Assembly (NCBI GenBank): GCA_000263395.1
Contig: AJXE01000022.1
Location: forward strand, 1 to 64,000
Direction: 5' to 3'
DNA from: Stutzerimonas stutzeri TS44
GTDB lineage: Bacteria; Pseudomonadota; Gammaproteobacteria; Pseudomonadales; Pseudomonadaceae
Length of the DNA: 64,000 bases
Positions 63,542 to 64,000 of this stretch are shown here, piece by piece; position 1 is the stretch's first letter; every line of letters begins with the position of its first letter. The translations under genes and the position numbers were made by a program. The notes beneath the pieces were generated by a model. It was not told the origin of the DNA and made no database searches. It saw only the letters and a program-made list of their open reading frames with translations.

Positions 63542-64000
63542 CTAGATCGAATTATTAACAGGTTCTTGGCGCTTTGAGCTCAATAACAAAAATGGGATCA
63601 AGATAGAGGCAACGAGAAGAGACACCGAAGCCAATTCCCCCCTAAACAAATGAAGCATGGAGGCGACGGCCAGCGCGTATACGCCCAATGCCCGGTCACT
63701 CTTGGGATTGCATATAACAGCGCCGTAGAGCCGCCCCCACAGGAGCCCGAGAATTAAGCCACCTAATAAAACACCGAGAATTCCAAAGTTCATATAAAGC
63801 TCGCCGAATATGCCAGGCGGCAACGTCGTCCCTTCCATCAGCCACTTATCCGGCCAAAAAGCACCAGTGAAAACCCCCGCAGCAGTCAGTGGTTTATCAG
63901 GGAAAAGTCCAGATGGAATCAAAATCAAAACGATCATTAACAACGTCGTTCCATTTTGCCATTCAAGACGTCGCGGCATAGCATCGACCAACACAGTCAT
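63542..64000 (-). CDS. Wzy-like O-antigen/oligosaccharide repeat polymerase (partial)
   Basis: The window ends inside this gene; 152 residues of its C-terminus are visible and the ATG at the edge may be internal. Several hydrophobic helices (TLLMIVLILIPSGLFP; FGILGVLLGGLILGLLWG; VASMLHLFRGELASVS) with a periplasmic loop (TTLPPGIFGELYMNFG) typical of oligosaccharide-repeat polymerases. Position in a polysaccharide cluster supports Wzy. Confidence 0.72.
   Translation of the reverse strand: MTVLVDAMPRRLEWQNGTTLLMIVLILIPSGLFPDKPLTAAGVFTGAFWPDKWLMEGTTLPPGIFGELYMNFGILGVLLGGLILGLLWGRLYGAVICNPKSDRALGVYALAVASMLHLFRGELASVSLLVASILIPFLLLSSKRQEPVNNSI

Noticed and set aside
1..64000. CRISPR arrays, tRNA or rRNA genes, riboswitches, complete insertion sequences, toxin–antitoxin or defence systems
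   Set aside because: None seen by eye: no regular repeat-spacer pattern, no cloverleaf-like conserved tRNA segments, no transposase motif, no recognised defence gene. A search by covariance models could still find small RNAs.

Overview
The window is high-GC gammaproteobacterial DNA, almost certainly Pseudomonas sensu lato. The P. stutzeri / Stutzerimonas group is my best guess, from gene content and protein similarity to P. aeruginosa. Two gene orders known from P. aeruginosa lie side by side here: mnh/pha–pdxH–OmpA–dinG–SEC-C, and erdR–DTW–phosphoketolase–recX–recA–cinA–mutS–fdxA.

Layout. 0–6 kb: end of glnD, then a six-gene multisubunit cation/proton antiporter operon (mnhAB fused, C–G). 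6–15.5 kb: envelope and housekeeping genes (glycine-zipper lipoprotein, pdxH, two OmpA-like proteins, a beta-lactamase-fold hydrolase, SOS helicase dinG, fpr). 15.5–27 kb: regulators (finR, erdR), a DTW-domain tRNA enzyme, a phosphoketolase, a beta-CASP protein, a LOG protein and the recA–recX SOS unit with a clear LexA box.

27.25–41.06 kb is a decayed integrative island inside the 5' end of mutS. A 16-bp perfect repeat (27 bp with 3 mismatches) lies at both ends. The left copy sits in a severed native mutS start. The right copy sits in the working mutS, whose first codons now come from the element. Next to the right end is a 59-codon C-terminal stump of a tyrosine recombinase. Cargo: a ChrR-like cupin, a LysR regulator, an SDR/AhpD-like pair, fused remnants of an amine oxidase and an AEC transporter, an MFS exporter, a Usp/SulP pair, and a divergent zinc-starvation cassette around a Zur-like palindrome (DUF1826, COG0523 GTPase, zinc-free DksA2 on one side; FolE2 and a zinc-type ABC transporter on the other).

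41–51.4 kb returns to core genes (mutS, fdxA, CsbD, YihY, fadE) plus a three-gene operon of unknown role (glycosyltransferase, DUF2334 deacetylase, YbhN-like membrane protein). 51.8–64 kb is the distal end of an O-antigen or exopolysaccharide cluster on the minus strand: a Wzy-like polymerase (cut by the window), asnB, a fused ADH/Gfo-Idh oxidoreductase, a heparinase II/III-like protein, a glycosyltransferase, a PglC-type initiating transferase, a PglD-like acetyltransferase, a DegT aminotransferase and a WbpM-like 4,6-dehydratase. The last four would suffice to make and load a diacetamido-trideoxy-type sugar on undecaprenyl phosphate.

The most interesting object is the mutS-targeted island. 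It combines a portable zinc-independence kit with a rewritten start for a mismatch-repair gene.
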